Source: Pseudomonas hamedanensis
Lineage (GTDB): Bacteria; Pseudomonadota; Gammaproteobacteria; Pseudomonadales; Pseudomonadaceae
Direction of reading: 5' to 3'
DNA: 64,000 bases
Assembly (NCBI RefSeq): GCF_014268595.2
Contig: NZ_CP077091.1
Coordinates: 2,440,501-2,504,500, forward strand
Both the position numbers and the translations under genes were made by a program. Shown here one piece after another: positions 46,877 to 54,521 of this stretch. A model generated the notes under the pieces. It did no database searches. It was not told where the DNA came from and saw only the letters and a program-made list of their open reading frames with translations. How positions within the stretch are numbered: the stretch's first letter is position 1; each line of letters opens with the position of its first letter.

Positions 46877-48973
46877 TCATTGCACGGTCAGGGTCTTGAT
46901 ACCGATGCCCATGACGCGAGCATCATCGTTGGCCCCCAGACTGCGCGGGCTGGCGGCGTCAGGAAGCTGTATCTGGAGCCTCAGCGTAGCGTCCTGCGCC
47001 AGGGTTTGGCGGATCGCCGCGCTCAGGGGGATTTGCAGTCGATTGCCCTGAGCCTGGGTCAGGCGCGTCGACAGCACCTCAACGCCATCGATGCTGACGA
47101 TGACACGTTGACTGAGGCCAGGAGGCAAGGCGAATGCCAGCGCTTCGATGACGATCGATTGCGTTTGCGGGGCAACGCGTAACGCAATGTGCGCCTCTGT
47201 CCCCTCGCTCCAGGTCCCCCAGGTCTCTGGAGCGCCCCAACCGCTGACCAATTGCCGACTCTTGCGATCGTACGTGTGCACCAGTCCCGGACGGCTCAGC
47301 ACAAGGGAGGAAATCGCGCGACCTTCATCAGCCATCGGCAGACATCGCTCGCAGCGTTTCCAGCCCGGCGCGAGCACGACAAAATCGTCGACCCGAGTCA
47401 GCAAGTCGGTATCGCTGCGAAGGGTTTTGCTGGCGAGGTCGAGGGAGTCGTCGTCAAGGATGTACAGCGAGTCGGCCTCATACTGCCCGGACTCGAGACG
47501 ACGCCGGGCCTCGCGCTGGGCTTCGGCGAGTGCCGAAGGGCTCACCCGTCCCATGTACACCGCATCGGTTTTCAATCGATGCCGCCCGGCGAAATCAGCG
47601 ATGACCTGCCAGCGCTCTGCCTGGTTCTGCGGCGCCAGCACGCGAATATTCCGGTAGTGAGCGGCAGCGCTGGCCCAAAACGGATCGCGCATCGGACTGG
47701 CCCAGGCGGCGCTCGGCGGCAGCATTTTTGCCGCACGCAAACCGGCCCAGGCCAAGCGGGTGTCGAGCACTTGCGCGGTCAGCGCCATGGCCAGCAGGGC
47801 CATGGCAATGGCCGGCCGGTAGCCGCGGACCACCAGATAGATCAGCAACAGAACAATGCCGTAGAACACCGGCCAGAACATGCGCCCCGAGGCACGAAAA
47901 ATACTCGCCAGGCCCTCGATGGTTTTGGGCAGCGGATAACTGAACGTGTGCAGGCCTACGCCGATCTGATTGGACAACGCAAACAGACTCAGCCCAAGCA
48001 TCGCCAACAACAGCCATGGATAACTGCGCAGCAGCGCCTTGCCGTCGATGCGCGCGGAGAACAACGCCAACACCGCCAAGGGCAACAGCAGCAGCGCGCC
48101 GAGCCCCAGATAGTTGAAGCCCTCGTAGTCGCCGCCGGCCGTCTTGATGTCCGGTAAAAGGAGCGACCACCCATCGGCGTCGAACAATGCCAGCAGGTTC
48201 ATCCGATACCAGCCGAAACCACCACCACCGGCGCCATCGACAATGCTGAAGTAACCCGCCTGCCAACAACACACGCTGACCAGCGCGAACAGACCGCCGA
48301 ACTCGATCAGCCCCTGCCGTCGAGTCAATTTGGCGGCCGTGACTTTGCCCAACACATCGGCAACCCAGATCAGTGCGACCATCACCAACAAGTAAGCGTG
48401 CACCAGCGCTGTAGCCGACAGCAAGACGCCCCAGGCCAGACGCCGTCGCTGCAGGGACGGACGTAGCGCGAAGTACAGCGCGGCCAGAATCAGAAAATGC
48501 CCGGCCAGGGATAAATGCCCGCCGGTACGGACAAACATCGGAGGGGAAAATACCAACAGCCCTGCGCCCAGTAGGCGAAGCAGCGGGTTTGCCGTCATCA
48601 GACCGAGCAGTTTCCAGGCGAACCAGGCTTGCAGAACAAAACAGGCCAGCAGCCAGATGCCGAAATACTGGAACGTCTCAGGCAACCACTGGTTGAACGG
48701 TTTGAACAGCAGCGCCAATAACGGATTGGAGTCAGAAAAAATAATCGCGCTGCCCAATTCCATCCCATAGGAAGGATTGAGTCCAAGCGGGAACGTCCAC
48801 GGTGAATGACGGAAAAATACCCACCCCAGATAATGCGTCGCCGGATCCCCTTCGGCGAGCCAGGCGATGTTTTGCGGATCCAGTGCGCGCGGGCCGATCA
48901 CCAGGAGAAATGCCAGCGCTCCCAATAACAACGGCAAAATCGCCAGGGCTGGAGACTTGTTCCATTCCTTCAT
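46877..48973 (-). CDS. DUF6311 polytopic membrane protein, probable GT-C-like glycosyltransferase
   Basis: A 698-residue inner-membrane protein with about a dozen helices in residues ~10-430 and a ~270-residue C-terminal periplasmic part. Soon after the first helix is the acidic stretch WLAEGDPATHYLGWVFFRHSPWTFPLG, placed where GT-C enzymes keep their catalytic acid. I recognise the layout as DUF6311. Its ATG overlaps the gtrA stop (ATGA). As the last gene of a GtrB-methyltransferase-GtrA operon, it takes the position of the serotype-specific GtrC that moves the sugar onto the polymer. Confidence 0.82.
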   Translation of the reverse strand: MKEWNKSPALAILPLLLGALAFLLVIGPRALDPQNIAWLAEGDPATHYLGWVFFRHSPWTFPLGLNPSYGMELGSAIIFSDSNPLLALLFKPFNQWLPETFQYFGIWLLACFVLQAWFAWKLLGLMTANPLLRLLGAGLLVFSPPMFVRTGGHLSLAGHFLILAALYFALRPSLQRRRLAWGVLLSATALVHAYLLVMVALIWVADVLGKVTAAKLTRRQGLIEFGGLFALVSVCCWQAGYFSIVDGAGGGGFGWYRMNLLALFDADGWSLLLPDIKTAGGDYEGFNYLGLGALLLLPLAVLALFSARIDGKALLRSYPWLLLAMLGLSLFALSNQIGVGLHTFSYPLPKTIEGLASIFRASGRMFWPVFYGIVLLLIYLVVRGYRPAIAMALLAMALTAQVLDTRLAWAGLRAAKMLPPSAAWASPMRDPFWASAAAHYRNIRVLAPQNQAERWQVIADFAGRHRLKTDAVYMGRVSPSALAEAQREARRRLESGQYEADSLYILDDDSLDLASKTLRSDTDLLTRVDDFVVLAPGWKRCERCLPMADEGRAISSLVLSRPGLVHTYDRKSRQLVSGWGAPETWGTWSEGTEAHIALRVAPQTQSIVIEALAFALPPGLSQRVIVSIDGVEVLSTRLTQAQGNRLQIPLSAAIRQTLAQDATLRLQIQLPDAASPRSLGANDDARVMGIGIKTLTVQ

Positions 48974-49356
48974 CGGTACGTCCAGAAGTTGTGCAGGACA
49001 AACGTGAATGCCGGGATGGTCAGCGCCACGGCGCCAATGCCCAACCCGTAGTGGAGGCCGGCCACCTGCGCGGCCCAGGCGACAAACATCGCCAACACAA
49101 AACCACATGCCGACACGGCGAGGAAACGCCAGAGGGTGCGGCCCTGCAATCGGGCGGAAAAGCTCCAGGTGGTGTTGATCACATACGACACCACCGTCGC
49201 CACAACAAAGGCCACGCCGTTGGCGAGGGGCGGCAGCGCGACAACAAAATTGATGAACAGCACGGCCACCAGTGCATGCAGGGCGGTGACGAACAAGCCG
49301 GTCACCGCGAAACGCAGACCACGCTGGATCAGAGCTGACTTTTCACTGGATGTCAC
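48970..49356 (-). CDS. GtrA-family flippase
   Basis: A 128-residue, four-helix protein of the GtrA family: LRFAVTGLFVTALHALVAVLFIN, the VVATVVSYVINTTWSFSA motif, and PAFTFVLHNFWTYR at the end. GtrA is thought to flip undecaprenyl-phosphate-linked sugars across the inner membrane. The GTG start at 49356 overlaps the methyltransferase stop (GTGA), and the stop overlaps the DUF6311 start, so all three are translationally coupled. Confidence 0.9.
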   Translation of the reverse strand: MTSSEKSALIQRGLRFAVTGLFVTALHALVAVLFINFVVALPPLANGVAFVVATVVSYVINTTWSFSARLQGRTLWRFLAVSACGFVLAMFVAWAAQVAGLHYGLGIGAVALTIPAFTFVLHNFWTYR

Positions 49357-50063
49357 GGTTTCTGCGCCAGCACAAAGACGCTCAGGCCGGCCAGACGATT
49401 CAGACTCAGCAACGGCAGCTCCACCCGGCAAAGCGTCTTCAGCGCCGCGTTCACCAACGGGTGATGGCGCTTGAGCTGCGAACGTGGCTCCGCTGCCTGC
49501 CGACCTTGCGGCAATAAGCGCAACGCCGCCGCCAAAGGAAACACCGCACCGAAATAATAGGCACCGCGCCGCACCGTCAGCCCGGCGTCACGGGCCAGTG
49601 TTTCGAATTGCGCCAGGGTGTAGCGACGCTTGTGCTCAAGGAAGTCATCGTGACCGCTCCACAGAAACTGGAACGCCGGCACGGTCATGAGAAAACGACT
49701 GCCCGACGGCACTTTGTCGACGTAAGCCTTGAGCAGACCGAGGTCATCATCGACATGCTCCAACACGTCCATCAGCAGCACCAGGTCGGCGTCGATGGCA
49801 TCGATCCCGCGACGGTAATGCACGGGTTTGCCCGCGGTGGTAGCGCTGGAGTCGGCGGGATAACTGATGTCCACACACCACGCTTCCTGCGCATCGGTAT
49901 GGGTCAGCAGATGGTGGGAGAAAAACCCCGACCCGGCACCGACATCAAGAATGCGCCTGATCGGCTCATCGCCCAGCAACCGTCGGGTGGCGGCGGCCTT
50001 GGAGCAGTAATACCAATGCTCGTCGATGCTGCCGCCGAGGATGTCGGTTTCCTTGAGATCCAT
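49353..50063 (-). CDS. class I SAM-dependent methyltransferase in the glycan operon
   Basis: A 236-residue methyltransferase. SAM motif I is ILDVGAGSGFFSHHLL, followed by the acidic VDIS and motif LVLLMDVLEHVDDD. The N-terminal DEHWYYCSKAAA region and the C-terminal Arg-rich segment (near 190-215) are extra. It lies 3 bases after the GtrB-like gene and overlaps gtrA. It may methylate the transferred sugar or the lipid-linked precursor; this is inferred from position. Confidence 0.88.
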   Translation of the reverse strand: MDLKETDILGGSIDEHWYYCSKAAATRRLLGDEPIRRILDVGAGSGFFSHHLLTHTDAQEAWCVDISYPADSSATTAGKPVHYRRGIDAIDADLVLLMDVLEHVDDDLGLLKAYVDKVPSGSRFLMTVPAFQFLWSGHDDFLEHKRRYTLAQFETLARDAGLTVRRGAYYFGAVFPLAAALRLLPQGRQAAEPRSQLKRHHPLVNAALKTLCRVELPLLSLNRLAGLSVFVLAQKP

Positions 50064-50066
50064 GTT

Positions 50067-51032
50067 TCAGTCCTTCGGGTCATAGACGCGACGCACCAGA
50101 AAAACCGGCCGGCGTTTGGATTCGATATACGTACGGCCCAGGTATTCGCCGAGGATGCCAATGCCGATCAATTGCAGGCCGCCGAGAAAGGTCACGGCAA
50201 CCATCAGCGAGGCGTACCCCGGCATGTCGACCCCATGAATCAGCGTGCGCAGCACAATGAACATGGCGAAGGCAAAGGACACCAGCGACACCGCGGCGCC
50301 CACATAGGTCCAGATCCGCAGCGGTTCGGTGCTGAAACTGGTGATGCCTTCCAGCGCGAAGTTCCACAAGCGCCAGCCGTTGAACTTGCTGTGCCCCGCC
50401 ACGCGCTCGGGGCGCTCGTAATCGACGTGAGTGGTGCGGAAGCCGACCCAGGCAAACAGGCCTTTCATGAAGCGTCGCGACTCGGGCAAGGTCAGCAGAG
50501 CATCAACCACGCAGCGGTCCATCAGACGAAAATCGCCGACGTTTTCGGGCAATGGCTGTTCGGCAATGCGGTTGTGCAGGCGATAGAACCAGTGCGCCGA
50601 CGTCTGCTTGGCCCAGGTATCGCTGTGGCGGCTGATGCGATGGCCGAGTACGACTTCATAGCCCTCACGCCAGCGCTCGATCATCTGCAGGATGACTTCG
50701 GGCGGATCCTGCAGGTCGGCGTCGATCGGCACCACGACCTGCCCGGTCGCCATCTGCAAACCGGCGGACAACGCTGCTTCCTTGCCGAAGTTGCGACTCA
50801 AATCGACGATGCGCAGGCGCGAATCGCGGCGCTGATGCTCAAGCAAACGCTCGAGGGTGGCATCGGTGCTGCCGTCGTTGATAAACACCAATTCAAGATC
50901 GATCAGCGCTTGCGCCGCAAAGACCTGATCGATGCGCGCGAGAAACCGGTCGAGGCTGTCCTCCTCGTTAAAAACCGGGACAACCAGTGACAACGCCACC
51001 CGAGCGGCCTGCTGCGTTCCATGCTCAGTCAA
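50067..51032 (-). CDS. GtrB-like bactoprenol-phosphate glycosyltransferase (GT2)
   Basis: A 321-residue family 2 glycosyltransferase: LSLVVPVFNEEDSLDRFL, VFINDGSTDAT, the DAD-type IDADLQDPPEV, and the RRFMKGLFAWVGF acceptor region. Two C-terminal helices (residues ~235-290) anchor it, as in GtrB. It should load a hexose onto undecaprenyl phosphate. The only in-frame start here is TTG at 51032, with no strong ribosome site. It heads the operon. Confidence 0.9.
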   Translation of the reverse strand: MTEHGTQQAARVALSLVVPVFNEEDSLDRFLARIDQVFAAQALIDLELVFINDGSTDATLERLLEHQRRDSRLRIVDLSRNFGKEAALSAGLQMATGQVVVPIDADLQDPPEVILQMIERWREGYEVVLGHRISRHSDTWAKQTSAHWFYRLHNRIAEQPLPENVGDFRLMDRCVVDALLTLPESRRFMKGLFAWVGFRTTHVDYERPERVAGHSKFNGWRLWNFALEGITSFSTEPLRIWTYVGAAVSLVSFAFAMFIVLRTLIHGVDMPGYASLMVAVTFLGGLQLIGIGILGEYLGRTYIESKRRPVFLVRRVYDPKD

Positions 51033-51257
51033 AGGAGTGCTCTTCTTATAGTGTTTATCGGTCGCCGATCACTTGCCGACGCCATGAGCCGTCCCGTATT
51101 AAGCAGTAGCGTCCTCTCGGTTGCAAGCGCCGGACGGCGTCATATTGGCCAATCCAGAGGTCAATCCACGCACTCTGGAATGCGCCCTTCAGAAACATTC
51201 GCGAACGATTGGAAACAAATCCTCGATAGCCAAAAAACCTCGCTCGGCTAGTCTTGC

Positions 51258-51288
51258 GTCGGTGCACCACACAGGCTGTTGCACCGAC
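51258..51288 (+). promoter_or_regulatory. perfect 9-bp hairpin in the leader of the YegP-like gene
   Basis: GTCGGTGCA and TGCACCGAC flank a 13-base loop, ending ~20 bases before the start codon and just before the GGGAG ribosome site. Its placement suggests a role in translation or as an operator. Confidence 0.45.
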
Positions 51289-51309
51289 AAATCGCAGGGA
51301 GCGAACCGA

Positions 51310-51501
51310 ATGTATTTCGAGATTTACCGACAATCCAGAGGCACCCCAAGCACCGGCAAAGGCCAATGGCGCTGGCGGCTACGAGCAGGCAATCACGAGA
51401 CCCTCGCCAGCGGCGAATCTTATGTGAACAAGGCTGACTGTTTGCACGTGATCGGGTTGATCAAGGCTGTGCAGGGGGAGACGCCGATAAAGGAGATCTA
51501 A
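51310..51501 (+). CDS. DUF1508 (YegP-like) small protein
   Basis: 63 residues with the DUF1508 pattern: MYFEIYRQSRG, then GQWRWRLRAGNHETLASGESY and the Lys-Ala-Asp-Cys turn, which corresponds to one YegP repeat; E. coli YegP has two. The ATG at 51310 has GGGAG seven bases upstream. Function unknown. Perfect hairpins lie on both sides of the gene. Confidence 0.85.
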   Translation: MYFEIYRQSRGTPSTGKGQWRWRLRAGNHETLASGESYVNKADCLHVIGLIKAVQGETPIKEI

Positions 51502-51509
51502 GCGCAAAC

Positions 51510-51535
51510 GTGCTGCCTATCAATGTAGGCAGCAC
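51510..51535 (+). terminator. 10-bp perfect hairpin after the YegP-like gene
   Basis: GTGCTGCCTA and TAGGCAGCAC flank a 6-base loop, 8 bases after the stop. No T-run follows, so termination is uncertain. Confidence 0.5.
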
Positions 51536-51722
51536 TCGGATATCGCGTTCCGCACCCCGCCAGGTTTTCAATCGACCAAGATACGACTTTACCCAGACCG
51601 TTGCAGATGGATAATGGCTACCTGCCACAAATCACCGATCCCTGACGCCAGGGATTTCGTCTCATCGGCCCGACAGTCACCCTCATGGATACGTGATCAG
51701 GCTACGAAAGGAGTTCGTAACG

Positions 51723-52484
51723 TTGACCCTCCCCCAAGATCTTTCAGCTCCTGTCTCCCGGACACAGAAACTCACTTCCCTTATAACGCGAGGCATGGCC
51801 GGGCTGGCTGTTTTACTCAGCGGCATGTGGGCACTGATCACCTACGCCGTGCCAGACCCGAGCGTCTTTGGCTTCAGCTTCATCAGTTGGAAAAATGTCG
51901 TCTTGCTCGTCAGCACCTTCATGTTTCTGGGCGCTGTGTCGATCGGATGGCAAATTCGCAATTTCACGCCCCTGATTAGAGGAAGCCTGCAGTTTCTGAT
52001 CATTGCCGGTATTTCATTCGGTTTTTTTATTCTCGGCACGGAATACGCCAAACCCTCATTCGAATTCGCGAAACTGCAGTCAAAAATCGTGGAGAACGAG
52101 GGCAGCAACCTGCTCGGCAAGCGAATGGAAGTCTTGGACAACGTCCGCATTGAGCTGGATGGCTGTGAAAATATCGGCCGGTTGCCAACGTGTACGTTCG
52201 AGCTGACGAACCTGAACGTCGATCGCAGTTTCCGCTTCGACGAAAGCACCCGCCTCTTCGACGAATCGGGTGGCCCGCTAAAGTTCGAATCAATTCGAGT
52301 CGGCCAGGTTGAAGACCGCGCGTGGCTGCGGTTCCAGCTGATCCGCAACGTTCCGACGCGGGTCACGCTGATCTTTCAGCAAAGCAACAGCAAGCTGACC
52401 AAGGCTCCCGCCGTCAAGCTTGTATTCAACGATCTGAATGATGAAACCCTCACCCTCAAATTCAGCGAGATCGATCTGCGTTGA
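51723..52484 (+). CDS. membrane protein with three helices and a C-terminal soluble domain, function unknown
   Basis: 253 residues. Hydrophobic helices at ~24-44 (GMAGLAVLLSGMWALITYAV), ~55-76 (WKNVVLLVSTFMFLGAVSIGW) and ~87-106 (LQFLIIAGISFGFFILG) are followed by ~145 residues of beta-rich, soluble sequence including FELTNLNVDRSFRFDESTRLFD, which looks like a small Ig-like sandwich. The TTG at 51723 has AAGGAG at good spacing; a GTG ten codons earlier is less well placed. No family recognised. It lies directly left of the tRNA-Ser island and ends with a strong terminator. Confidence 0.72.
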   Translation: MTLPQDLSAPVSRTQKLTSLITRGMAGLAVLLSGMWALITYAVPDPSVFGFSFISWKNVVLLVSTFMFLGAVSIGWQIRNFTPLIRGSLQFLIIAGISFGFFILGTEYAKPSFEFAKLQSKIVENEGSNLLGKRMEVLDNVRIELDGCENIGRLPTCTFELTNLNVDRSFRFDESTRLFDESGGPLKFESIRVGQVEDRAWLRFQLIRNVPTRVTLIFQQSNSKLTKAPAVKLVFNDLNDETLTLKFSEIDLR

Positions 52485-52540
52485 TCGCTGTGGGCGCTGG
52501 CTACGTCAGCGCCCGGTTGGCTGACGAGACAACGAATACG

Positions 52541-52576
52541 AAAAAGCCCCGTAGATTTTCATCTACGGGGCTTTTT
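52541..52576. terminator. strong bidirectional intrinsic terminator
   Basis: AAAAAGCCCCGTAGAT and ATCTACGGGGCTTTTT flank a TTTC loop (16-bp arms). It terminates the three-helix membrane-protein gene on + and was probably the original tRNA-Ser terminator on - before the island inserted. Confidence 0.93.
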
Positions 52577-52582
52577 CTATGT

Positions 52583-52609
52583 ATGGCGGAGAGATAGGGA
52601 TTCGAACCC
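52583..52609. repeat. 27-bp copy of the tRNA-Ser 3' end (distal att site)
   Basis: These 27 bases match 55620..55646 exactly. They correspond to half of the T-arm, the 3' acceptor strand and CCA of tRNA-Ser(CGA) on the minus strand. The match stops at 52610. Such duplications mark integration by a tyrosine recombinase at a tRNA 3' end. Confidence 0.9.
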
Positions 52610-52831
52610 CATCGATCCAACCCGCGAGCCGTCAGACGCCAATAACCTATCTGGCATTGAACGGCACTGGTTGGCGTCAGTCCCCATTTTTGCCCCAAGT
52701 ATTTATCAGGGCGAGTAGCCCTGGCTCATTTTCACGCCCATTCCTTGGACACAACCTCGCATCTCCGCAAGCCACTCTTCAAAGGAAGTTTGATACAGTC
52801 ATCCCGTTATTTCACTGACAGGGAGTCAATC

Positions 52832-53377
52832 ATGGCAAAGCCAGCAGCGCGCATCACCGACCCAACCAGTTGTCCCATCCCTGGACACGGACCGAAAGCT
52901 ATCGCGTCCGGATCTCCTAATGTGTTTTTCGACGGTCTTGCAGCCGCTCGCAAAGATGATAAGTGCACCTGCGGTAGTGCGTTAACCTCGGCAGTGTCTT
53001 CCACAGTGTTTATTAACGGCCAAAATGCTGCGCTAGTCGGCACTGTCGGTAACCATGGAGACGTCGTGATCGGCGGCTCGGGTACGGTCATTATCGGAAG
53101 CTCACATACCCCAGCCCCCTTTATTCCGCCTACGCCCATGGTCCTCCACGGGAACTGGATCGGCTTTAGAATACCTGCGAAAGAAAGCTATCAAGGGCTT
53201 GCCTGTACGGCACACTTTGACGATGGCTCCTCCATGCCCGGCGTCTTTGACGCAAACAACTCGGTCAAATTCACCAACCCCACCGGAAAAACGTGCCATA
53301 CCTTGGCATTCGCCCATCACGAAAATACATGCACAACCGCAGGTATTGACGGGCTGCTGAATGACATCTTGGGATAA
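52832..53377 (+). CDS. PAAR-domain protein (type VI secretion spike tip) with C-terminal extension
   Basis: 181 residues. Residues ~3-95 are a PAAR domain with its repeating Gly turns (SGSPNVFFDGLAAARKDD, GQNAALVGTVGNHGDVV, GGSGTVIIGS). Cys14, His19, Cys45 or Cys47 and His75 are candidate zinc ligands. PAAR proteins cap the VgrG spike and carry effectors into target cells. The ~75-residue extension (AKESYQGLACTAHFDDGSSMPGV) is beta-rich and may be an adaptor. The ATG at 52832 has GGGAG six bases upstream. No VgrG or other T6SS gene is in the window, so it must rely on machinery elsewhere. It is the first gene of the mini-island. Confidence 0.9.
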   Translation: MAKPAARITDPTSCPIPGHGPKAIASGSPNVFFDGLAAARKDDKCTCGSALTSAVSSTVFINGQNAALVGTVGNHGDVVIGGSGTVIIGSSHTPAPFIPPTPMVLHGNWIGFRIPAKESYQGLACTAHFDDGSSMPGVFDANNSVKFTNPTGKTCHTLAFAHHENTCTTAGIDGLLNDILG

Positions 53378-53387
53378 GGATATTCTT

Positions 53388-53846
53388 GTGACGGAACCAA
53401 ACCTGGTAACTGGAAGTTATATCGTCAAAAGTGAACATACGCTCGAGCGCTCTCCCCTTGAGATGGCCGTCGCTGGCATGGAAGGGGCAGCCAGTCGCTT
53501 CGCAACTGATGCCATTAAAGATGAACGTGTCCGCGCTAACTACGAGCGCAATATTCGACGAATGTCTCAACAAATATTTGCCGATGTGAAAGCCGGTAAT
53601 ATCAGCGTTGAAGATGCGACCAGGTTCAGCAACGAAATGCGCAATAAAATTATGTTCGAACACCGCAAGATGACCTCTGCACAGGGCTTGGCCATCGCGG
53701 AAAAAAAGAAAAAAAACGGCCGAACATACAACGAGATTCTGAACGAAAAAATCGCAAGCTCAATTCAAAAAGAACTACGACCAGCTTTCAAAAGCGCAAC
53801 AGAAAGAGGTCTTGTACAGAGCTCTGGAACGATCAGGCAGCGCTAA
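53388..53846 (+). CDS. effector candidate, N-terminal part (frame ends early by an apparent frameshift)
   Basis: 152 residues from the GTG at 53388, which has AAGGA seven bases upstream; an ATG at 53361 inside the PAAR gene would add nine residues. The first ~110 residues are helical and charged (NYERNIRRMSQQIFADVKAG, VEDATRFSNEMRNKIMFEHRK) and read like a conserved trafficking or adaptor segment. After the A6 tract at 53746..53751 the sequence turns into unrelated read-through (IASSIQKELRPAF) to the stop, while the +1 frame continues sensibly as QFKKNYDQLSKAQQKEVLYR. So this is probably the front half of a ~260-residue protein. Confidence 0.65.
   Translation: MTEPNLVTGSYIVKSEHTLERSPLEMAVAGMEGAASRFATDAIKDERVRANYERNIRRMSQQIFADVKAGNISVEDATRFSNEMRNKIMFEHRKMTSAQGLAIAEKKKKNGRTYNEILNEKIASSIQKELRPAFKSATERGLVQSSGTIRQR
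53746..53751 (+). other. A6 tract: likely frameshift point joining the two effector halves
   Basis: The +1 frame has a stop at 53740..53742, and the upstream frame stops at 53846, so the switch must fall in between. Removing one A from this six-A run fuses the N-terminal frame to EKSQAQFKKNYDQLSK in the C-terminal frame. Possible causes are a real mutation, a phase-variable tract, RNA polymerase or ribosome slippage, or a sequencing error. Confidence 0.65.
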
Positions 53847-54171
53847 CGCCAAGTTCACCGCTGGAACCAAAATCATGTCTGTCATGGGCAAGGTTGGTAT
53901 TGTCCTGACAGCGGTATTGGCTACATATCAGATACTGAATGCAGACGACAAGGCCAAGGAAACGGCTCGTCAAGCCACGATTCTGGGTGGAGGTGCAGCG
54001 GGTGGATTTCTGGCAGGTTTGGGGGTATCCGCTATCTGTGGGCCAGGAGCTCCGGCCTGCGCCATAGCAGTTGTTCTAATTGGAAGCATCGCCGGTGGCA
54101 TTGCCGGCGGGGTTGCGGCTGACACGTTCGACGCAGAGTTAGAGGAGCTGGCCCATTGGGATATATTCTAA
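53812..54171 (+). CDS. effector candidate, C-terminal part with glycine-zipper membrane hairpin
   Basis: 119 residues if started at the TTG at 53812, which has AGAAAGAGG just upstream; the reading frame is open and protein-like from 53743. It contains one hydrophobic helix (MGKVGIVLTAVLATYQIL), a charged turn (NADDKAKETARQ), then two helices with glycine-zipper spacing (GGGAAGGFLAGLGVSAICG; CAIAVVLIGSIAGGIAGG), ending in an acidic tail. This layout suits a membrane-inserting, pore-forming toxin domain, as proposed for some T6SS effectors. It may be made only as the fused product. The end overlaps the immunity candidate by 16 bases. Confidence 0.6.
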   Translation: MYRALERSGSANAKFTAGTKIMSVMGKVGIVLTAVLATYQILNADDKAKETARQATILGGGAAGGFLAGLGVSAICGPGAPACAIAVVLIGSIAGGIAGGVAADTFDAELEELAHWDIF

Positions 54172-54521
54172 CTGACGCGGATCGAGCACGTATCCAAATT
54201 GCGCTGGCAGAAGCCTTCGTGGACAGTACTGTTGACTATGCCTCCATTGCAGAGCGAATCCGAGGCTTTGACCCAAAGGTTGTTGAGGACATCCTGTACT
54301 CTGAGGTCGCGCCTGTATGTTTCAGCAACCTTGAAACCCCCGTCCCGCCAGTTTGGAGTGGTTTTCAGGATGAATGGCTACTAAAGGAAATCGCCGAAGA
54401 ACTTAAAGCGCGGAAAGCCAGCTGGCTAGGCCGTAGCTTCCATCTGTTAAAGGTCACATGGCTACGCTACAGCTATGGTTACATTTGGAAGGAGCTTGCG
54501 AAATCCCTCAAGCCTCAGTAG
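54156..54521 (+). CDS. probable immunity protein (DUF7079-like)
   Basis: 121 residues, mostly helical: FVDSTVDYASIAERIRGFDPKVVEDILYSEVAPVC, then NLETPVPPVWSGFQDEWLLKEI and a basic C-terminus with LLKVTWLRYSYGYIW. The VDY...EDIL..EVAPVC pattern reminds me of DUF7079, but this is from memory. It starts at TTG 54156, overlapping the effector frame by 16 bases, with GAGGAG eight bases upstream. Small size, overlap and position directly after a toxin-like gene are typical of a T6SS immunity gene. There is no signal peptide; the C-terminal aromatic stretch might touch the membrane. Confidence 0.65.
   Translation: MGYILTDADRARIQIALAEAFVDSTVDYASIAERIRGFDPKVVEDILYSEVAPVCFSNLETPVPPVWSGFQDEWLLKEIAEELKARKASWLGRSFHLLKVTWLRYSYGYIWKELAKSLKPQ

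Larger units (their letters stand above)
52485..52831. other. 347-base gap with terminator, att remnant and island left end
   Basis: Contains the strong terminator (52541..52576), the 27-base tRNA-Ser remnant (52583..52609), and ~220 bases of island DNA with an imperfect inverted repeat (GACGCCAATAACC at 52635 and GGTTGGCGTC at 52669). The PAAR gene promoter must be in the right part. The minus-strand ORF crossing the remnant is not credible. Confidence 0.7.

Noticed and set aside
52583..52609. A second tRNA-Ser gene
   Set aside because: Only 27 bases of the 3' end are present; anticodon, D-arm and 5' acceptor strand are missing.
52501..52698. Minus-strand ORF reading through the tRNA remnant
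   Set aside because: It runs across a terminator and a tRNA fragment; coding is not plausible. It could contain the last codons of a lost integrase but I cannot support that.
53701..53717. The A7-G-A8 stretch as the frameshift point of the effector
   Set aside because: If the frame changed here, the +1 frame would meet a stop at 53740. The change must lie after that, which points to the A6 tract at 53746.
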